Shown here piece after piece: positions 34,376 to 43,456 of a stretch of DNA of 51,415 nt. The position numbers and the translations under genes are program-made. A model generated the notes under the pieces. That model ran no database searches. It saw only the letters and a list, made by a program, of their open reading frames with translations, and was not told the DNA's origin. Within the stretch, counting starts at the first letter, position 1. The number at the start of each line of letters is the position of its first letter. This DNA is from Paenibacillus taihuensis. Its GTDB lineage: Bacteria; Bacillota; Bacilli; Paenibacillales; Paenibacillaceae. The stretch covers positions 1 to 51,415 of the forward strand of contig NZ_QTTN01000045.1 of the NCBI RefSeq assembly GCF_003386535.1, written 5' to 3'.

Positions 34376-36115
34376 TTACCGACTTTCATATTTTATTTTG
34401 AAACTTCTAGAAATATTATTCGCGTATAAAATATATTCAATTTGAATAGAATCCAAAAATTTAAAAAAAGAATCTGCCAATTCATTAGGATCAAAACTTA
34501 TTTGATTTGAAGCAAACAAGGGTTTGATTTCTTTCATTGTTTTATGGGGATTAGTTTTTATCCACTTATTCAAACAGTCAATTATTATCTTTGTTGATTT
34601 AGGATTAAAGTGTTGAAATAAAAACCATCTAAGATATTCATCGAACATTAAAGCAACTTCACTTTCATCTTGCTTATTTAAGAAATAAATTCTGTCTTTT
34701 GATAGAATTAAGAGATTTACTACCTTTTTTACGTCCCTTGGATTTATGTATTGAATCTGCATGATATCATTTATTATTTCAACAAGGTTTTTCTTCTCAT
34801 CATCACTAAAGGCTGACTGCTCCTTCAACAAAAAGTTAATATAATTATTATATTCCGTTGGATTGGGCAGATAGAAAGGTACTGTGATGTATTTCTGCAA
34901 AAAGTATTCCCCAAATTCAAGTTTATCTTTTGTAGTAATTTCACCTTCAAAAACAAATTTATTTTTTTCTGCAATTGCAAAACAGATCGTTTCAAAGTTG
35001 ACTGAAAGCACCACAATTATTTTTTCATTTTGTATTATTAATGGCAGTGCATTAAAGAACTCAATAATAGTCTGACTATCACATCTATCTAATTCATCAA
35101 TAAAAACAACTATTTTTTCATTTTTTTCTTTTGACCAAATACTAATTAGCTTGTTTAAATCCTCCTTTATTATTTCTCTATTCCCAAGTCTGTTTTTATA
35201 ATCAGGTAGTTTCAAGTGACGGTTAACTCTATCTGTTATTGGTTTCGATATTAACTTAAACTGTTTTATCATTGGGATTATTAAATTATAAATAACTATT
35301 ATTGTTGAGAATACACCAACGAAATTGGTTGGCAAGTCGTTCTTCTTAATAGCGTCCACTAAGGGTTTGCCATTATTCACAAAGAATAGCCAATAGATAA
35401 AGATTGATAATATTATTATATTAATAATAACAACCAGTTTTTGTTCTTTAATACTCGCTTTAAACATAGTCCATTTGTATTTCATAACACCTTTCCAACC
35501 CTGATCCTTCTCATACTCAGCATACATTTGATTTAAAAAAGAAAACCATATTTTTTCTTGCGCATTATACTCAGAAGCATCAAATTTGACTATCCGGGTT
35601 GTACTCAACTTTGCTTTTAGTCCAGGTGTATCTATCAGTCTTTTATTTATAGCTTTAAGTTTTTCCTCAATTAATTTCAGAAAAGAAGATTTCCCTTCTC
35701 CCCAACTTCCATATATGCCAATTGTAACGGGTGGTTGTGAATCATTATTTGAAATTAATTCTGCTATCGATAATGCATATTGTTGACGAGATAAAGTATC
35801 TGTAATAGTTCCAATATCAGGTAAAATATAACTATCGTGTTTAGGAAGTTGCTTTGAAACATTTTTTCTCCGTTCCGTTTCTTCTTCAAATTCAATCTTC
35901 CTTAAAGCACTTGTTGTTCGCTCTAGCTCAGCGTTCACTCTATCCAATTGCACTTCTGGACGACCACTGTAATCTTCATAGTCTAAATCGTGATCTTCCT
36001 CAGTGCTTTCATACATTCTTTCAAGTTCACCATGTATAATCTCTTTTTTATTGTTTAATTCCTCTAGTTTCTCCATTAAAGCTAATTTATTATGATCGTT
36101 CTCAAAGCTGCTCAA
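34376..36115 (-). CDS. KAP-family P-loop NTPase, membrane-anchored
   Basis: 579 residues; the start is TTG, after GAAAGGTGATGGAAA. An N-terminal helical region (about 1-95, rich in Glu and Lys) leads to Walker A GSWGEGKSSF (136-145). Two membrane helices are inserted in the ATPase domain (about 227-246 and 264-283), the hallmark of KAP NTPases. Walker B is KIVVFIDELDRCD (334-346). The family includes PifA, which excludes phage T7, and the members have a widely discussed role in membrane signalling and phage defence. Its place beside hsdRMS supports a defence role, but that is inference. The C-terminal part is unlike the KAP remnant at 36313-37229. Confidence 0.88.
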   Translation of the reverse strand: MSSFENDHNKLALMEKLEELNNKKEIIHGELERMYESTEEDHDLDYEDYSGRPEVQLDRVNAELERTTSALRKIEFEEETERRKNVSKQLPKHDSYILPDIGTITDTLSRQQYALSIAELISNNDSQPPVTIGIYGSWGEGKSSFLKLIEEKLKAINKRLIDTPGLKAKLSTTRIVKFDASEYNAQEKIWFSFLNQMYAEYEKDQGWKGVMKYKWTMFKASIKEQKLVVIINIIILSIFIYWLFFVNNGKPLVDAIKKNDLPTNFVGVFSTIIVIYNLIIPMIKQFKLISKPITDRVNRHLKLPDYKNRLGNREIIKEDLNKLISIWSKEKNEKIVVFIDELDRCDSQTIIEFFNALPLIIQNEKIIVVLSVNFETICFAIAEKNKFVFEGEITTKDKLEFGEYFLQKYITVPFYLPNPTEYNNYINFLLKEQSAFSDDEKKNLVEIINDIMQIQYINPRDVKKVVNLLILSKDRIYFLNKQDESEVALMFDEYLRWFLFQHFNPKSTKIIIDCLNKWIKTNPHKTMKEIKPLFASNQISFDPNELADSFFKFLDSIQIEYILYANNISRSFKIKYESR

Positions 36116-36267
36116 TTTCCATCACCTTTCGTATATGCTCAAATATAATGCTGTTTTTTCGAAAAAATGTATTATCGGAGGACTTCTATTGCCACATCGG
36201 GGATAATGTCCGTTGAGTCTGCTGTTTTTGGGCAGAAGCACGAACCTGCTAGATCACTATGTCTTTT

Positions 36268-36300
36268 AAAAAACCGCACTCTAACCAAGTGCGGTTTTTT
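36268..36300. terminator. Bidirectional terminator upstream of the KAP gene
   Basis: AAAAAACCGCACT and AGTGCGGTTTTTT are perfect inverted repeats around CTAACCA. It probably ends the leftward KAP remnant at 36313. Confidence 0.85.
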
Positions 36301-36312
36301 GATATTGAAAGT

Positions 36313-37229
36313 TCACACTGACTCTTGCTCCTGAAACCTTTTATATATCCAACAGAACTGCTGCGCAGTACTAAGTTCTGTTGGCATATCGCGATCATAT
36401 GGATATTCAGTCACGTCTATGTGATCCCCAAAAGTCTCTTTTAAAGCGTTATAAATTATTTCTGGGTCACAGAATCTTGTAGCGTTTGAATACTCTCTTT
36501 CTTCTAGTTCAGCTTTCCTTATTACACCATCTGCACTTTGTGCCAAGCCTAGAAACCCTAGTAAGTACTTTATTACTAAATGAGGATTCTGCTGGATCTT
36601 CTCTTGTACATATGTTTTTGCTGAATCGGCATCTCCGTAATTCGCCCATATACTTAATATTATATGAAAGTTATGCTTAAATACATCATTTAAACTTTGA
36701 TTTGAAAAATATTCAACAATTCTAGCATAAAGTACTCCCCCCAAGTGGACTACGAGTTCTCTAATAAGGCAAATTCCTTTGGTTTTGAATCCACCGAAAC
36801 TTTGTCAAACCACTTCAAACATTCAACAGCATAATCTATTGGTTCAGCTATTTCTATTATCTTTTTAGCAATCTCAAATTTTCTTTCAATGTCTTTTATA
36901 TTCCTAAGTAACTCGTTAATCAGAATCGCTGATTGAGACCAAGTATTTAAAAAGCTAAACATTATCTGTTCATTAGGAAACTTACTAGCATTTTGTGCAA
37001 ACTCCAAAGTCATTTTTTCAGAGCCTAAATCAGATAACCGGGTTACGTTTCTACGCAACTTCATTATAAAACTATCCATATTTTTATCATTTACGCATAA
37101 ATCAATAAAAGCTCCAGTAGCTACATCCCCAGCTGAATTCGCATGAGTTATTAGCTCTTCAATTATAGAATCAGGTACATCATTATCTGGTATTCCATAT
37201 GAAAAATAGCGTTGAAAATATATGTCCAA
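36313..37229 (-). pseudogene. C-terminal half of a second KAP-family NTPase, frameshifted
   Basis: Two frames cover it. The first, from 37229, reads MDIYFQRYFSYGIPDNDVPDSIIEELI, then ends at 36750 with KPKEFALLENS. The second, open from upstream of 36744 to 36313, continues LIRELVVHLGGVLYARIVEYFSN and ends in PEIIYNALKETFGDHID and AQQFCWIYKRFQEQ. Together they match the C-terminal region of KAP NTPases (the RYFSYG start, PIxxAVECLKW middle and DPEIIYNAL end). A one-base indel near 36760 splits it, and the ATPase part is gone. It lies after a truncated membrane gene, so a deletion or recombination removed the first half. Confidence 0.72.
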
Positions 37230-37495
37230 GTAACTTCTTTTCCATCAGAGTGCACATCATTTATAACGTAACCGCTATCTATAATGGGGGGTATTAACAT
37301 AAGATAATCTCCCTTTCCATTATTATGACGTTCAACCAACTCATTTAATCTATTAACATCCTTAAGATCGAAATGATATAGAATAGTGTCGTTCTTTCGA
37401 TCAGATGTATCAGTCTTCATTATTGTAAAACATAAGATTGTTCCTAAGACAGCAATAATTAGAATTAAAGAACCAATTATCCATTTTGTTCTCAT
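37163..37495 (-). pseudogene. Truncated membrane-anchored protein (DUF4362-like) fused to KAP sequence
   Basis: 110 residues. A signal-anchor helix (KWIIGSLILIIAVLGTILCF) is followed by DLKDVNRLNELVERHNNGKGDYLMLIPPIIDSGYVINDVHSDGKEVTWTY. This resembles DUF4362 proteins (a repeated D...LxxF/V...G, then I...Y.YDG pattern). The last 20 residues, from about 37229 down, are KAP sequence read in another frame and not part of the original protein. The junction is therefore at about 37230. The anchor family is a weak match and could be something else; the truncation itself is seen from the overlap. Confidence 0.5.
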
Positions 37496-37579
37496 AATAA
37501 TTCATCCTCCTATTCAAACCCAAAACTCCGCTAGGCAAATGCTTGTCCTCTTACAATTGTGCCTGAAGATACGCTCGCC

Positions 37580-38359
37580 TTAGCGCTCCGCCCGATCGGC
37601 CACAAAGAAAAGATCAACATTGCTGATTTTCTTCAAAAGTCCATTGACGACGGAGCCTTTCCGCCATTCCTGCCATCGGCTTTGCTTGGAATGCCCGATC
37701 ACGATTCGAGTGACATTATGCTCCACCGCGTACTTGACCAGCTTTGCGGGCAGCGATCGCCGGGAAGAGATGGGAATTTCGACGAATTTCCCTTCTACTT
37801 TCTCGACCATTTGGACAAGCGAACGCTTGAAGGTCGCCGCTTCCTTCGACAACGGCTTCTGCGGATTAAAGAACGTAACAACCAGTAGTTCTCCGCCCAG
37901 CCGCTTGGCGATCTGCTGGCCTCTGCGTACGTAAATAGAGCCATTCCAGTGATATTGTGCAGACACCAGGATTCGCTCCGTCGCGCCGGAAGGTCCTAGC
38001 AGGCCGGCTTCCTCCCGATACTTTTCGAGCGAATCGTTGACGCCTTCGGCCACCAGACGCAGTGCCAATTCCCGCAGCTTGCCGAGGTTCCCCCGTTGAA
38101 ACAACTTCGGATTGTCCTGCTGCAGATGACCATTCGACAAACGCTCAAGCAGCGTCTCCGGCGTGACGTCAATCAGGCGCACTTCATCCGCCATTTCCAA
38201 TGTATCGGACGGAACGGTATCCCGAACCTCGATGCCGGTCAGCTTACGAGCGAGCTCGGTGGCTTCCTCCAATTCGTAGACGTTCACTGTCGTGATCACG
38301 CTGATGCCCTGGTCGAGCAAAAAGGACTTTAATAGTCCATAATAACGTTGATTCGACAT
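37580..38359 (-). CDS. KdpD-like protein lacking its N-terminal P-loop
   Basis: 259 residues from the ATG at 38359; the frame opens at 38374, where an ATGA overlaps the stop of the thioredoxin remnant. The first 110 residues match the KdpD N-terminal domain after its nucleotide-binding site (GISVITTVNVYELEEATELARKLTGIEVRDTVPSDTLEMADEVRLIDVTPETLLERL). A UspA-like domain follows (RILVSAQYHWNGSIYVRRGQQIAKRLGGELLVVTFF, then IVIGHSKQSRWQEWRKGSVVNGLLKK). The preceding Walker A part of about 110 residues is missing, and there is no histidine kinase, so it cannot signal as full KdpD does. It may be a remnant or a short KdpD-like subunit whose 5' end was lost when it joined the redox cluster. Confidence 0.7.
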   Translation of the reverse strand: MSNQRYYGLLKSFLLDQGISVITTVNVYELEEATELARKLTGIEVRDTVPSDTLEMADEVRLIDVTPETLLERLSNGHLQQDNPKLFQRGNLGKLRELALRLVAEGVNDSLEKYREEAGLLGPSGATERILVSAQYHWNGSIYVRRGQQIAKRLGGELLVVTFFNPQKPLSKEAATFKRSLVQMVEKVEGKFVEIPISSRRSLPAKLVKYAVEHNVTRIVIGHSKQSRWQEWRKGSVVNGLLKKISNVDLFFVADRAER

Positions 38360-38370
38360 AAAACAATGTC

Positions 38371-38701
38371 TCATGCAGCAATCCGATAACTATTTAATAT
38401 AAATTGTTTCAACCCCTCGACGGAGAGAACTCCGATAGCTTTGTCGATCGGGGCGCCATTTTTAAACAGAATGGTTGTCGGGATGCTCATAATGCCAAAC
38501 TGAGCAGCAGTTTCTGTACTTTCATCCACATTGACTTTGAGAATCTTCGCCTCATATTTAACTTCCAAATCAAATGCTTCGAGAATCGGGTGCAAACGAG
38601 CGGCAAGGCCCACACCAAGATGCCCAAAAATTTACTAATGTAAAGCCTTCGCTTTGCAAATCCGATTTAAATGAGGAATCCTTCGTATGGCATATCGTCA
38701 T
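38371..38701 (-). pseudogene. Thioredoxin gene with a one-base frameshift in the active site region
   Basis: From the ATG at 38701 the frame reads [30 protein letters not shown], a typical thioredoxin start with the CGPC motif. One extra base near 38590 then breaks the frame. The other frame continues [52 protein letters not shown], the rest of a normal thioredoxin, ending at 38371. The intact thioredoxin at 43090 has the same layout. The product as sequenced would be a short, useless peptide. Confidence 0.85.
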
Positions 38702-38733
38702 TCGCTTTCTTCCTCCAATTCATCAATTGATAC

Positions 38734-39129
38734 TCACTTTGTGCAACAACCGATCATGACATCGGAGATCCTGTATTTCTTTAGGCATGTAACTGTACAC
38801 TTATCGATCTCTGTTTTAACATGTTCAAGACTGAACCATCCGTTATCCATCTCGTTTTGACTTTTCTTCTCGTTTCTAACTGCTTCATAGGCATCTGCCA
38901 GTGAGATATGTGTTGCCGGAAGTTTAAGTTTATAACCTCCGTCACGGCCCTCCTTAGCTTCAATGAGCCCATTCTTCAGCAATCCGGAAATGATTTTTCT
39001 CAAATAAGCGGCATGTACATGTAGATTTTTAGCCATTTCCGAGCTAGACAACGTTCCTCCATGCTTGGCCAACAGCAGCAGAACGCCCAGTGTTACATGA
39101 AACCTATGCGTTCCTAATTGGGCATCCAA
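38734..39129 (-). CDS. Rrf2-family transcriptional regulator (copy 1)
   Basis: 131 residues from a TTG at 39129, with GAGAGGAGGTAAGCAG upstream. The winged-helix part is typical of Rrf2 proteins: HVTLGVLLLLAKHGGTLSSSEMAKNLHVHAAYLRKIISGLLKNGLIEAKEGRDGGYKLKLPATHISLADAYEAV. Late cysteines (CTVTCLKKY, GCC) could sense redox state or bind a cofactor. It lies directly before the broken thioredoxin and after the decayed oxidoreductase, mirroring the intact cluster to the right. A second, diverged Rrf2 gene is at 43787. Confidence 0.85.
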   Translation of the reverse strand: MDAQLGTHRFHVTLGVLLLLAKHGGTLSSSEMAKNLHVHAAYLRKIISGLLKNGLIEAKEGRDGGYKLKLPATHISLADAYEAVRNEKKSQNEMDNGWFSLEHVKTEIDKCTVTCLKKYRISDVMIGCCTK

Positions 39130-39179
39130 TTCTGCTTACCTCCTCTCACCAAGAGGATTCCTACCCAGGAAAAATCCTC

Positions 39180-40000
39180 TTACGTCAGATCCATAAGGAC
39201 AGCCACCGCCACTTTACTGCCAGAGGCTGCGGCATAAATTAATTGGGAAGGACCCAAATATGCCGCATCTCCTGCCACATATAGTCCCGAAACGGTACTT
39301 CTACCCATAGCGTTCGCAGTTATCCCCCGTGTTCCATGGTGTTGCATCCCAACTCCTTGACAAACACGGCTTTGGGCACCAATTTAGGCGTAATGAATCC
39401 TCCGCTTCGATCCACATGGGTACTATCATTAAATTGTACCCGTTCCAACAAGCCGTCCCGGCCATAGAATGCTGCAACGGGGGTTTCAATCACTCGCATT
39501 CCTTTTGACGCCAGCCGATCTTTTTTGTTCAAGGGTCAAAGGGGCATGACCGTTCTGCTTACAACCAGATCCATGCTCCAGTTGTAGAGAAGTCTTGACT
39601 TATGAAAAACCTTTGGGCCCACCGAAACAACGATAAGAGGCTGATCCCTCAATTCCCATCCGTCGCAAAAAGGACAATTCAACAGACTTTTCCATAAAAG
39701 TTGTGTAGTCCCTCTATGTCCGGGATAATCTCCTCCAATCCGGAGCCAAAATCAATTTCCGAACTTGCATAAGCGTGCGAGCCTTCGTGTATATTCAAAT
39801 CTGGGTTCCCTTTTGCGAATATCCGTAATTTCGTTCTGCCAATGCTAAACCGACGAGTATTTCAGTGCCTCTTAGGCAATACGCCTAAACTCGGCCGGTT
39901 CAATCCCATCTCTGATCAGATATCCGTGGGAAGCATACGTAAACCCATTTCCTGGGCTGTTTATTGTAAAACAGCGCAACGGTACCAATGCCGCATTGCC
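39180..40000 (-). pseudogene. Decayed CPxC-type FAD oxidoreductase (thioredoxin reductase-like)
   Basis: Scattered pieces in several frames match the intact oxidoreductase at 41119-42021. From its 5' end these are ALFYNKQPRKW, then GYLIRDGIEPAEFRRIA followed by a stop, then pieces around LLNCPFCDGWELRDQPLIVV near 39650, VIETPVAAFYGRDGLLERVQFNDSTHVDRSGGFITPKLVPKAVFVKELGCN near 39400, and STVSGLYVAGDAAYLGPSQLIYAAASGSKVAVAVLMDLT near 39200. There are stops and frameshifts throughout, so it is dead. It is about 70% like the intact copy by eye, so it diverged before it decayed. Confidence 0.82.
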
Positions 40001-40074
40001 ATGTTGTTATCGAAATAAAACTAGCGTTAATAAGGGGAGCTCGCAGAGAAAGAGGGCACTACCATTTACAATTT

Positions 40075-40932
40075 TCAACTATCGTTTCCCGTCGAGATGG
40101 CCTCGCCGTTCAACAGACTTTGTCTGGTGTACATGTTCTGTTCCTTCAATCGAATAAGCACCTTGCCAAAACGCCCACCCTGCTGGATGACCACCTTGTC
40201 CGTCGGATAAGTCCGTTCCAAATAATCGGCTACGGTTTTCCTGTTCTGGTCATCCGCAGGCAAACCGAAAATTCTCAGCCATTCCATAACCTCCTGGAGC
40301 GCCGTTTCTCTAGATACCTCCGTGGTTTTCATTTCCCGGGTTACGAGCGACTCATAGGAATACCCTTTGAGATACAGCAAATGGAGCAAATAAGCCATCT
40401 CCAAATGGTCCGTTTTCATGGGCTGATCAGTGACCAGAGGCCAAATCTCTTTTACCAGACTGTGCTCCCTGGAGCCGACAGACAGGCTGATATAGCAAAA
40501 CTGTCGTGCGCAGCTCAGTACCTTCTCCACACTCTCCCAATTGACAATAACCGGGCACATGGAGATAAATACGAAATCAAATGCTTTTTTCCACCCCTTT
40601 GCTTGAATATCAATGTCTTCGAAAGGCTCAACCACAATCTCTACATTTCCGTTCTTTAATCCCGTTATATTACTTTTCAGCAGCTCAACTAATGGAAGAC
40701 TAGGCTCCACAGAAGTAACACTGGCCCCTCTCTCCGCAAACGGCACTGTAAATCCGCCTGAGGCTGCTCCAATGTCTAATATGGAGGTATCTTTAAATGT
40801 CACACCCTGTCCTTCCAGCCAATTCATTATCCGTTTTGTTCTTTGCCTGCCTTCTTCGTTAAACGCCTGCTCGTTAAATGATTTTGCCCTATGGTCAAAA
40901 GTGTGTGCTGGATCAATTCTGGCTTTTTTCAT
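40075..40932 (-). CDS. Class I SAM-dependent methyltransferase
   Basis: 285 residues. Motif I is DTSILDIGAASGGFTVPFAERGASVTSVEPS (about residues 49-79), the glycine-rich SAM loop followed by an acidic end to strand 2. DFVFISMCPVIVNWESVEKVLSCA fits motif IV and its surroundings. The substrate is not shown by the sequence; the ubiquinone/menaquinone and small-molecule methyltransferase group is the nearest pattern. The ribosome site before the ATG at 40932 is poor, so the true start may differ. It lies between the dead and intact redox clusters. Confidence 0.8.
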   Translation of the reverse strand: MKKARIDPAHTFDHRAKSFNEQAFNEEGRQRTKRIMNWLEGQGVTFKDTSILDIGAASGGFTVPFAERGASVTSVEPSLPLVELLKSNITGLKNGNVEIVVEPFEDIDIQAKGWKKAFDFVFISMCPVIVNWESVEKVLSCARQFCYISLSVGSREHSLVKEIWPLVTDQPMKTDHLEMAYLLHLLYLKGYSYESLVTREMKTTEVSRETALQEVMEWLRIFGLPADDQNRKTVADYLERTYPTDKVVIQQGGRFGKVLIRLKEQNMYTRQSLLNGEAISTGNDS

Positions 40933-41060
40933 TTTGCTAACTGCTGTATCTGGATCATTCTTCCAAGCCTTTTCTCAAACGGCATCATTAAAAAATCGTT
41001 CGTCATAATCCTCCTCATCCCTTCTGTAATATGTAACCATTACAATTATGACTTTTGAAA

Positions 41061-41105
41061 AAATGCCCTTCTCTCTAAGAAACTTTTTTCCAAAAGAGAA
41101 GGACA
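41061..41105 (-). terminator. Terminator after the redox operon
   Basis: Read leftward, CCTTCTCTTTTGG and AGAGAGAAGG pair around a T/A loop, followed by GCATTTTTTC. Confidence 0.7.
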
Positions 41106-41118
41106 TGTCCACTTAGAG

Positions 41119-42021
41119 TTAAACGAAATCTTCTTCTGTCAGTTCCATGTTGATGCCAACTGCTGCTTTGCTTCCGTCTGCTGCAGCATAAATCAACTGG
41201 GAGGGCATTACGTAAGCAGCATCCCCGGCAGCATACACACCTGGAACCGTGCTTTTGCCCCACTCATTCGTGGCGATACCGCCAAACTCATTTACCTCAT
41301 AACCGAGCGATCCCTGAAAAGACGCCTTCGGTTTCCATTCCGGTGTAACGAATCCTCCCGTTCTCTCGATCCGCGTGCCATCCGTAAATTCCACCTGCCG
41401 CAATTTTCCCTCATGCCCGATAAACTGCGCTACTGCTTGTTCAACCACTTCGATGTTTCTGGATTTCAGCAACTGTTTCTGCTCGGCATTCAGAACAGCA
41501 TGCCCATTCGTGCAAATCACGAGATCTTTACTCCAGGTATAGAGCAACTTGGCCATATGAAACACTCCAGATTGCTCGGAAACAACAATTAGAGGCTGAT
41601 CCCGTGACTCCCAACCATCGCAGTAGGGACAATTAAACAAACTTGTTCCATAACATTCACGCAAACCGGGAATGTCCGGAAAAACCTCCCGAAGTCCCGT
41701 GGTGATCAGCAATTTGCGTGCTTCAAGCTTTCTTCCGGTTGATGTTACGACGACGAACCTGTTATCAGATCGGTGAATCTCGGTTACTTCCCAAGGTAAA
41801 AGTTCTACGGAAGGATACCCCAGAACCTCCTCATAAGCAATACGCCTGAATTCGGCTGGTGTCACACCGTCTCTTGTAATAAATCCATGGGAGGTGTGTG
41901 TAACCGCATTTCGGGGCTTACTGTTATCGAATAACGCAACACTGCGCCTGGCCCGCCCAAGTACCAGTGCCGCATTTAGTCCTGCCGGGCCTCCGCCGAT
42001 AATGGCACAATCATAACTCAA
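41119..42021 (-). CDS. FAD/NAD(P)-dependent oxidoreductase with CPYC motif (thioredoxin reductase-like)
   Basis: 300 residues; the start is TTG, after AGGGGGAGATCCTT. FAD-binding GGGPAGLNAALVLGRARRSVALFD is at the start and a second FAD motif, GVYAAGDAAYVMPSQLIYAAADGSKAAVGINMEL, at the end. The redox motif FNCPYCDGWE is in the position of the TrxR active site. These proteins are near relatives of thioredoxin reductase with an unassigned electron acceptor. It directly follows trxB, with trxA before that, so it is part of a likely trxA-trxB-oxidoreductase operon. Confidence 0.86.
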   Translation of the reverse strand: MSYDCAIIGGGPAGLNAALVLGRARRSVALFDNSKPRNAVTHTSHGFITRDGVTPAEFRRIAYEEVLGYPSVELLPWEVTEIHRSDNRFVVVTSTGRKLEARKLLITTGLREVFPDIPGLRECYGTSLFNCPYCDGWESRDQPLIVVSEQSGVFHMAKLLYTWSKDLVICTNGHAVLNAEQKQLLKSRNIEVVEQAVAQFIGHEGKLRQVEFTDGTRIERTGGFVTPEWKPKASFQGSLGYEVNEFGGIATNEWGKSTVPGVYAAGDAAYVMPSQLIYAAADGSKAAVGINMELTEEDFV

Positions 42022-42042
42022 AAGGATCTCCCCCTTAAAAAG

Positions 42043-42978
42043 TTACCCAGTAAAAGTGAAGTGTTCATTAAGGAATTTCTCACAATCTAACGCAGCCATA
42101 CATCCACTGCCCGCCGCTGTAATCGCTTGACGATATTTGTGATCTTGAACATCGCCGCAAGCAAAGACACCCGGAATATTCGTCTCAGAAGATCCCGGCT
42201 TCACAATAATGTAGCCATACTCATCGGTATCAATTTGACCCTTAAGAAAACCTGTATTCGGCGTATGGCCAATCGCTACAAAAATAGCGTCAGTTTCGAT
42301 AATCTCTTCCTGACTGTTCTCATTATTTTTCACCTTTAAGCCCGTAACGCCTCTTTCACCTGCAATAACCTCTAATGGAGTGCGATTAAGGCTCCATAGT
42401 ATCTTTTCATTGCCGCGTACGCGGTCCTGCATAATTTTCGAAGCGCGTAGCTTGTCCCGACGATGTACTAAGCGAACTTCTGTTGCAAATTTAGTTAAGA
42501 AGTGCGCTTCCTCCATAGCAGAATCACCGCCGCCCACAACGATAATCTTCTTGCCGCGGAAAAAAAAGCCATCACAGGTCGCGCATGTACTTACGCCCCG
42601 TCCGATGTTTTCCTTCTCGTTCGTAATGCCGAGCAGCCTTGCGGAAGCACCGGTAGAAATGATCACTGTTTCCGTTTCTAAAGTACCTGTACCTTCGACT
42701 GACAGCGTGAAAGGTTGTTTCCTCAGGTCAATACTGTCGACCCGTCCTGTACGAAATTCAGCGCCAAAGCGTTTCGCCTGCATCCGCATATTGTCCATCA
42801 ATTCAGGCCCCATTATTCCCTCTGGAAAGCCTGGAAAATTTTCGACTTCCGTTGTGGTTGTCAATTGACCACCCGGTTCGGGTCCTTCGATCACCAAAGG
42901 ATTTAAGTTAGCCCGTGCCAAATAAATAGCAGCGGTCAGTCCCGCAGGACCTGTTCCAATGACGATTGTTTTATACAT
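42043..42978 (-). CDS. trxB: Thioredoxin reductase
   Basis: 311 residues; the ATG follows TAGGAGGCACAT. It has GTGPAGLTAAIYLARANLNPLVIEG (FAD), the redox-active CATCDGFFF, VVGGGDSAMEEAHFLTKFATEVRLVHRRDKLRASKI (NADPH site) and GVFACGDVQDHKYRQAITAAGSGCMAALDCEKFL. It reduces thioredoxin with NADPH in the cytoplasm. It ends 22 bp before the CPYC oxidoreductase. A genome usually has a main trxB elsewhere; this one belongs to the Rrf2-associated cluster. Confidence 0.92.
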   Translation of the reverse strand: MYKTIVIGTGPAGLTAAIYLARANLNPLVIEGPEPGGQLTTTTEVENFPGFPEGIMGPELMDNMRMQAKRFGAEFRTGRVDSIDLRKQPFTLSVEGTGTLETETVIISTGASARLLGITNEKENIGRGVSTCATCDGFFFRGKKIIVVGGGDSAMEEAHFLTKFATEVRLVHRRDKLRASKIMQDRVRGNEKILWSLNRTPLEVIAGERGVTGLKVKNNENSQEEIIETDAIFVAIGHTPNTGFLKGQIDTDEYGYIIVKPGSSETNIPGVFACGDVQDHKYRQAITAAGSGCMAALDCEKFLNEHFTFTG

Positions 42979-43089
42979 ATGTGCCTCCTAGCGTTTTTCA
43001 AGACCATTCACTTGCCGCACTACTATTTTTTTGGAGAAAGCAGATGCTATACTTGCTAAAGCGATACCTGTCGGCTTTTGTGTGTTGAT

Positions 43090-43413
43090 TTATTTGGAGG
43101 CAGCAAGCTGCTGCAGGGCACCTTTCGGCAATATGCCTAATTCTTTATATAGGGGCTTTCCATCTTTGAATATAATGGTTGCCGGTATGCTCATAATTTG
43201 AAATTGTGAAGAGGTTACCGGATTTTCGTCTACATTAACTTTAACTACTTTAATGGAATCATTTGCTTCCCTTTCAAACTCCTCTAAAACAGGTGCAAAC
43301 ATTCTGCATGGACCACACCAAGGAGCCCAAAAATTCACTACTGTTATACCTTCAGTTTGCACCATCTCTTTAAAAGTAGAATCTTTCGCGTGTTGAATAG
43401 CCATCTTGATCAT
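43090..43413 (-). CDS. trxA: Thioredoxin
   Basis: 107 residues from the ATG at 43413, or 104 from an ATG at 43404, which AAGGATGATCAAG suits as well. The fold is standard: VNFWAPWCGPCRMFAPVLEEF with the redox pair CGPC, then VVKVNVDENP, IMSIPATIIFKDGKP with cis-Pro, and a C-terminal helix. It is the first gene of the cluster that continues with trxB. Upstream lies a long AT-rich palindrome (43432-43456), probably bound by a regulator. The closely related dead copy is at 38371. Confidence 0.92.
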   Translation of the reverse strand: MIKMAIQHAKDSTFKEMVQTEGITVVNFWAPWCGPCRMFAPVLEEFEREANDSIKVVKVNVDENPVTSSQFQIMSIPATIIFKDGKPLYKELGILPKGALQQLAASK

Positions 43414-43431
43414 CCTTTCGGAATTAAATAT

Positions 43432-43456
43432 ATTAAAGATATATTATATCTTTAAT
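43432..43456 (-). promoter_or_regulatory. Long AT-rich palindrome upstream of trxA
   Basis: Arms ATTAAAGATATA and TATATCTTTAAT around a single central T make an almost perfect 25-bp palindrome, about 19 bp before the trxA start. Rrf2-type repressors bind palindromes of this kind, and an Rrf2 gene follows close by. A related but shorter palindrome is at 43740. Confidence 0.7.

Noticed and set aside
39988..40659. 223-aa plus-strand open frame
   Set aside because: Mostly antisense to the methyltransferase, which has clear SAM motifs on the other strand.
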